Shown here piece by piece: positions 60,381 to 64,000 of a stretch of 64,000 nt of DNA (its first letter is position 1; every line of letters starts with the position of its first letter). This stretch comes from Flavobacterium sp. (lineage in GTDB: Bacteria; Bacteroidota; Bacteroidia; Flavobacteriales; Flavobacteriaceae): contig JAHEHJ010000001.1 in NCBI GenBank assembly GCA_024644655.1, positions 1 through 64,000 of the forward strand. The letters are read 5' to 3'. The notes below the pieces were generated by a model. The model searched no databases. It was given only the letters and a program-made list of their open reading frames with translations, and was not told the origin of the DNA. The position numbers and the translations under genes are program-made.

Positions 60381-62228
60381 TTAAACAAATTTTTTAAAAT
60401 AGGTTTTGTGCCAAATATGAAGCATAAATAAAGGCATGATATAGGGCATTAATTTGGTGTTGCCGCCCCGCAATTCGGTAACTAATTTTTTGCCGTCTAG
60501 GTTTTCTAAATAGGACATTTCAAAGATAGGACTAGTAGCAAAATGATCCAACTCTTCCTTGAAGGCTGGAAAATCGATTAAATAGCTATACCAAGGCGCA
60601 CTCAAACCTATTTTTCTGAAGTTTACGATGTCTTCAGGTAGTTTGGAGGCCATCGTGTCTTTTAAAATAAACTTACCTTTTTTACCTCTAAAAAACCAAT
60701 CGTCTGATAAGGTGCCTAAACCCGCAATCAATCGATAATCCAAAAAAGGCTCTCTACATTCTATAGAAGAACCCATGGTACAACGGTCATTTCTATCCAA
60801 TAACGAACACATATAGGTGTGTTGGTCAAAGTACAAAGCTTGCCGCTGCGGACTATTAGGATATAATTGTTTGGCTTCTTCTAATATGCGATGTCTATAA
60901 ATATTGTCTGGCAAATCCTTACGGCCATAAAAACTTTGGATGTCCTCAGGATATATATTGGAACCATTAAACAGAACCAAATCATCCACATTGTCAATAC
61001 GGGAATACCGAAATAATTTGTCATAACGTGGGCGCTTGTTGAAGCGTTCAACCATACTCAATCCCGAAATAACCTTCAATAAAGAGGGGTTTTTCAAGGC
61101 TTTATAGCGAACATAACCTCCCATCAATTCATCCGCTCCTTCTCCTGATAATAAAACCTTTACTTTAGGATGGGCTAATTTTGACACAGCCAATAAATGG
61201 GGCTCATTAAGATGCATTAAGGGCTCGTCCTGATAATAGGTGGATTCTAGTAAATTTTGATACAAGGATTCGTTGTCCAATTGGGTATTGTTGAAATGAT
61301 ACTGATACCCCTCAGTTATTTTTTTGGCCAAAAAAGATTCATTATGCTCATCTTCCGCAAATCCAATATTAAACGTGTTGATGTCTTTGTAATTTTGATG
61401 GTACAAAGAGGAAAGAATAGAACAGGAATCAAGCCCTCCACTCAAAAGGACACCTACAGGTACATCACTTACCATGCGCAAACGAACAGATTCAAAAAAG
61501 GTTTCTTCAAACCATTTTTTAGGATGGGTTATAGTGGGGTGGTTCTGTATTTCTTTTTGCAAACTCCACCACTGGGTATAAGTAGTATATCCGTTTTTTT
61601 CTAAAACCATATAATGGCCAGGGAGTACTTTTTTAACACGATTGTATAAAGTCTGTTCTCCTGCAACAAATCGATTGAAGAAATATTCTTCCAATCCATT
61701 TTCAGATAACGATAATGGAACACCAGCCGCAAAAAGTGCTTTTTGCTCCGAAGCAAAGTAAAAACTGTTTTGATAAAAAGCATAATACAACGGTTTTACA
61801 CCCATTCGATCACGACCCAAATACATTTTCTTTTCTTCAGTATCCCATATCGCAAAGGCAAACATGCCTTGTAAACGATGTAAAAAACCCATCCCGTATA
61901 ATTCAAAAAGATAAAGTAGTATTTCAGTATCCGATCCTGTTTTTATCGTAATTCCTTTTGCTTTTAATTCGCCATAAAACGATTGATAATTATATAACTC
62001 TCCATTAAAAACAAGAACGTACCGTTTATTCTCAGAATAAAAGGGTTGATGTCCAGCCGAACTAGTATCGATTATAGACAAACGACGATGCCCAAGTCCA
62101 ACCGGGTCTTTAAGGTAATAACCTGAGTCATCAGGACCGCGGTGCGCTAGTGCATCGCGCATGCTCAAAAGCTGCTCTTTTATTATAGGCTCTTGACTAA
62201 ATCGTAATATACCATTAATGCCACACAT
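60381..62228 (-). CDS. asnB: asparagine synthase (glutamine-hydrolysing) AsnB-type
   Basis: Amidotransferase of 615 residues. The nucleophilic Cys2 of the glutaminase domain is in MCGINGIL, the class II glutaminase runs to about 200, and the synthetase domain has the ATP-pyrophosphatase SGGLDS near 255-261. It would convert aspartate to asparagine, or amidate a sugar or peptide, since AsnB-like enzymes next to glycosyltransferases often act on polysaccharide precursors. Its place two bases from a GT4 gene favours the latter, though plain asparagine synthesis cannot be excluded. Confidence 0.92.
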   Translation of the reverse strand: MCGINGILRFSQEPIIKEQLLSMRDALAHRGPDDSGYYLKDPVGLGHRRLSIIDTSSAGHQPFYSENKRYVLVFNGELYNYQSFYGELKAKGITIKTGSDTEILLYLFELYGMGFLHRLQGMFAFAIWDTEEKKMYLGRDRMGVKPLYYAFYQNSFYFASEQKALFAAGVPLSLSENGLEEYFFNRFVAGEQTLYNRVKKVLPGHYMVLEKNGYTTYTQWWSLQKEIQNHPTITHPKKWFEETFFESVRLRMVSDVPVGVLLSGGLDSCSILSSLYHQNYKDINTFNIGFAEDEHNESFLAKKITEGYQYHFNNTQLDNESLYQNLLESTYYQDEPLMHLNEPHLLAVSKLAHPKVKVLLSGEGADELMGGYVRYKALKNPSLLKVISGLSMVERFNKRPRYDKLFRYSRIDNVDDLVLFNGSNIYPEDIQSFYGRKDLPDNIYRHRILEEAKQLYPNSPQRQALYFDQHTYMCSLLDRNDRCTMGSSIECREPFLDYRLIAGLGTLSDDWFFRGKKGKFILKDTMASKLPEDIVNFRKIGLSAPWYSYLIDFPAFKEELDHFATSPIFEMSYLENLDGKKLVTELRGGNTKLMPYIMPLFMLHIWHKTYFKKFV

Positions 62229-62230
62229 AA

Positions 62231-63313
62231 TTATTTGGTGTTGGATTTTTGGTTAATTAATACATGATAGGCATCCGCTATTTTTTTCATATTGAGGCTA
62301 TAATTAGCATGGTCTTCAACAAATTTTCTGTTTCGATGTACAACCGTATTCCGCCATAGATTTCGCTCTAACGCATACTGCAATTCGTCGGCTAATATTT
62401 TATATTTACCATTGTGTATTAACAACCCATTTTCTTGATTGTTTATCCAAACTCGATTGCCTGGTAAATCCGTAACTACCGGAAAACAGCCACACGCCAT
62501 TGCTTCAAATAATGAGGCAGATACACCCTCTGTTGATGGCATGCTAATATAAAAATTGGATTCTTGAAGCAATAGCGCTACTTCATTATTTGGTTTTCTT
62601 CCTAAAAAAATAACATCTTCTGAAAGTCCTAAACTATTCGATAATTGTTCTAAATGTGTCCGCATACTACCATCTCCTACTATGGTTAATCGGAATGGAA
62701 TTTGTTTTTGTTTTAAAAGCGCAAAAGCTTTTAGAATTTTAGTGTGCTTGTATTCAGGTTCCAAAGAACGCGTAACTATTGCCTCAATTCTTTGGGTATT
62801 CAAATTGTCATTAAAAAGGAAATGATCTAAATTTATTCCTTTGGGTAATTCTAGTATCTTAGTATTTGCAACGCCACTTTTTTCCATATGCTGAGTCATA
62901 ACATTACCCCAGGCATGTAGCAAATCAGCTTTTTTAAAGGCATAATCTTGTATCGCTTTTTTAAAAATAAACAAGGGAGAATTATGAGGCCAAAGGTCGG
63001 TAATCCCTTGTTGCGCTATGGCAACGGGATGGATACCTGTTAATGATGCCAAAAAACCATAACTGGTAGTGCGCTCCGCAATGACCATATCAGGGTTGAA
63101 TTTTTTTGCTATTTTACGGATGGTGAAAAAAGCCATGCATAGCTCTACTAATCGACTGATCCGACTAAACCCAACACTGCTTTTTTGAAGTTCCCAGGTT
63201 ACAATTTCAAAGTCGCCAAATTCCTCCAAACCACGCATCCAAGTGAGGGCATCAGCTCGGTAGGTTTCTCCCAAAAATAGAATTCTCTTTTTTGACATTC
63301 TTTTAGTATTCAT
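62231..63313 (-). CDS. glycosyltransferase family 4
   Basis: A 360-residue GT-B enzyme, cytoplasmic. A C-terminal nucleotide-sugar domain has the GT4 E-x7-E-type sequence EGVSASLFEAMACGCFPVV near 266-284 and the phosphate loop SLEPEYKHTK near 185. The N-terminal domain has an LFLGETYRADALTW start. Substrate unknown; its partner AsnB suggests a surface glycan. The start may instead be at 63298 (MSKKRILFLG), which would avoid an 11-base overlap with the upstream gene. Confidence 0.9.
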   Translation of the reverse strand: MNTKRMSKKRILFLGETYRADALTWMRGLEEFGDFEIVTWELQKSSVGFSRISRLVELCMAFFTIRKIAKKFNPDMVIAERTTSYGFLASLTGIHPVAIAQQGITDLWPHNSPLFIFKKAIQDYAFKKADLLHAWGNVMTQHMEKSGVANTKILELPKGINLDHFLFNDNLNTQRIEAIVTRSLEPEYKHTKILKAFALLKQKQIPFRLTIVGDGSMRTHLEQLSNSLGLSEDVIFLGRKPNNEVALLLQESNFYISMPSTEGVSASLFEAMACGCFPVVTDLPGNRVWINNQENGLLIHNGKYKILADELQYALERNLWRNTVVHRNRKFVEDHANYSLNMKKIADAYHVLINQKSNTK

Positions 63314-63980
63314 CAGTGGCTAAAGCTCTGCTTAAAAAATCATTTAACGGCTTTAATGTGGCTAATTCAGGACCTATAATGTGACTAAAATTAGGGTCGC
63401 TAAATAATTTTTCATCTATTTTCTTAGATGTAGTAAGACTTTTTAATTGTAAATAAGCTATCGCAGGATGATTGATGTCGTAATCCTTTGGAGCTTTTTT
63501 TAAGGTGTTATTTTCATCTCGGCTCAATGAACCAAAGGCTTTCGAAAAGGCTGGGTTTTGAAGTATGTCTTCCAAATCTTCATGAAAAAAAGCAATCTCT
63601 TTTCTGATTTTTTTTAATTCTTCTACTTCAGGACACCATACACCTCCTGCAATAAAACAATTGCCCTTTTCATAATGTATATAATATCCCGGACTGTTTT
63701 TTCTGTTTTTATTTTGACTCAGCCAAACTCCCATATTGGTTTTATAAGGTGATTTGTCCTTCGAAAAACGAATGTCTCGGTTGATTCTAAAAGTACAATT
63801 CTTAACTTCTAGAGGTTCCAAACTAACATCAAAGGGCTTCATGACTTCCAAAATGCTGCTAATGAAAGTATGGTAGTCTTTCTTGTAACTTTCATACCGT
63901 TTCTTATTCGCATGCATCCATTCAGTAGCGTTATTCGCTTCTAAATCAGCTAGAAATTGCAAAGATTCACGAGTCATCAT
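63303..63980 (-). CDS. DUF2461 family protein
   Basis: A 225-residue protein of the DUF2461/TIGR02453 family, function unknown. Conserved parts include the N-terminal FLADLEANNATEWMHANKKRYES and FRINRDIRFSKDKSPYKTN near 68-86. The start at 63980 or 63977 (two adjacent ATGs) is equally good. It is the first gene visible in the run; 20 bases remain before the window edge. Confidence 0.93.
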   Translation of the reverse strand: MMTRESLQFLADLEANNATEWMHANKKRYESYKKDYHTFISSILEVMKPFDVSLEPLEVKNCTFRINRDIRFSKDKSPYKTNMGVWLSQNKNRKNSPGYYIHYEKGNCFIAGGVWCPEVEELKKIRKEIAFFHEDLEDILQNPAFSKAFGSLSRDENNTLKKAPKDYDINHPAIAYLQLKSLTTSKKIDEKLFSDPNFSHIIGPELATLKPLNDFLSRALATDEY

Positions 63981-64000
63981 ACTATAATTTCTTTTTTAAA

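Noticed and set aside
1-64000. CRISPR arrays, insertion sequences and prophage genes
   Set aside because: I looked for regularly spaced repeats, terminal inverted repeats with transposase frames, and integrases, and found none; the only longer repeats seen are the hairpin pair at 25156 and 28173 and the paralogous MBL genes.

Overview
The window reads as ordinary chromosome of an AT-rich gliding-type Bacteroidetes, most likely Flavobacterium or a close relative. The evidence is the gene content: a fused SecDF, the type IX secretion regulator PorX, the gliding proteins GldF and GldG, a TonB receptor with a carboxypeptidase-regulatory-like N-terminal domain, and a eukaryote-like NADP isocitrate dehydrogenase. 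Promoters also fit the Bacteroidetes form (TTG, about 17-23 bases, then TAnnTTTG); the clearest lie before secDF, birA, mnmE and dnaN. I see no rRNA, insertion sequence, integrase, phage gene or CRISPR array. One tRNA gene (Tyr) is present.

Layout. 1-10 kb: the 5' part of a TonB-dependent receptor, a secreted protein, icd, secDF, a small membrane protein, and a minus-strand porX-tsaE-ald operon. 10-14 kb: an MBL-rhodanese protein, a Lys/Cys-rich secreted peptide and a lipoprotein M13 peptidase. 14-20 kb: a minus-strand block rsfS-ftsH, a terminator, then LUD protein-cdsA-psd-ACBP-lipoprotein SOD (membrane quality control and phospholipid synthesis), with birA divergent. 20-28 kb: a signalling-rich accessory stretch with a multi-PAS kinase and its receiver, three small genes including a TIR-like protein, and a small unknown protein with a TPR histidine kinase and a NarL-type regulator. 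28-36 kb: a class V aminotransferase-like enzyme, an LpxL-type acyltransferase, rhomboid protease, SIMPL protein, tRNA-Tyr, then a sulfur-flavoured set (TlpA-like lipoprotein, second MBL-rhodanese, TauE/SafE exporter). 36-47 kb: a CHASE/PAS kinase with receiver, an ABC exporter and a complete RND efflux operon. 47-55 kb: a polytopic membrane protein with mnmE, a universal stress protein, dnaN, gldG-gldF and an ABM-fold protein. 55-64 kb: phoH, tonB, an ECF sigma factor with a family 2 glycosyltransferase, and a minus-strand run DUF2461-GT4-asnB-murB-paiB that continues to the window edge.

How the genes fit together. Several blocks concern the envelope: SecDF, FtsH, CdsA/Psd, the LpxL-like acyltransferase, TonB with its receptor, RND efflux, MurB, and PorX/GldFG for secretion and motility. 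Two near-identical MBL-rhodanese proteins, one beside a TauE/SafE exporter, suggest persulfide/sulfite handling. Three histidine kinase/response regulator pairs lie within 18 kb.

Nothing here can be called a new system with confidence. The best candidates for follow-up are the 23.8-28.1 kb stretch (a TIR-like protein with Gln at the usual catalytic Glu position, two unrecognised small genes, and a three-gene signalling operon bracketed by almost identical hairpins, one of them an orphan terminator between divergent genes) and the dyad overlapping the promoter of the TlpA-like gene.
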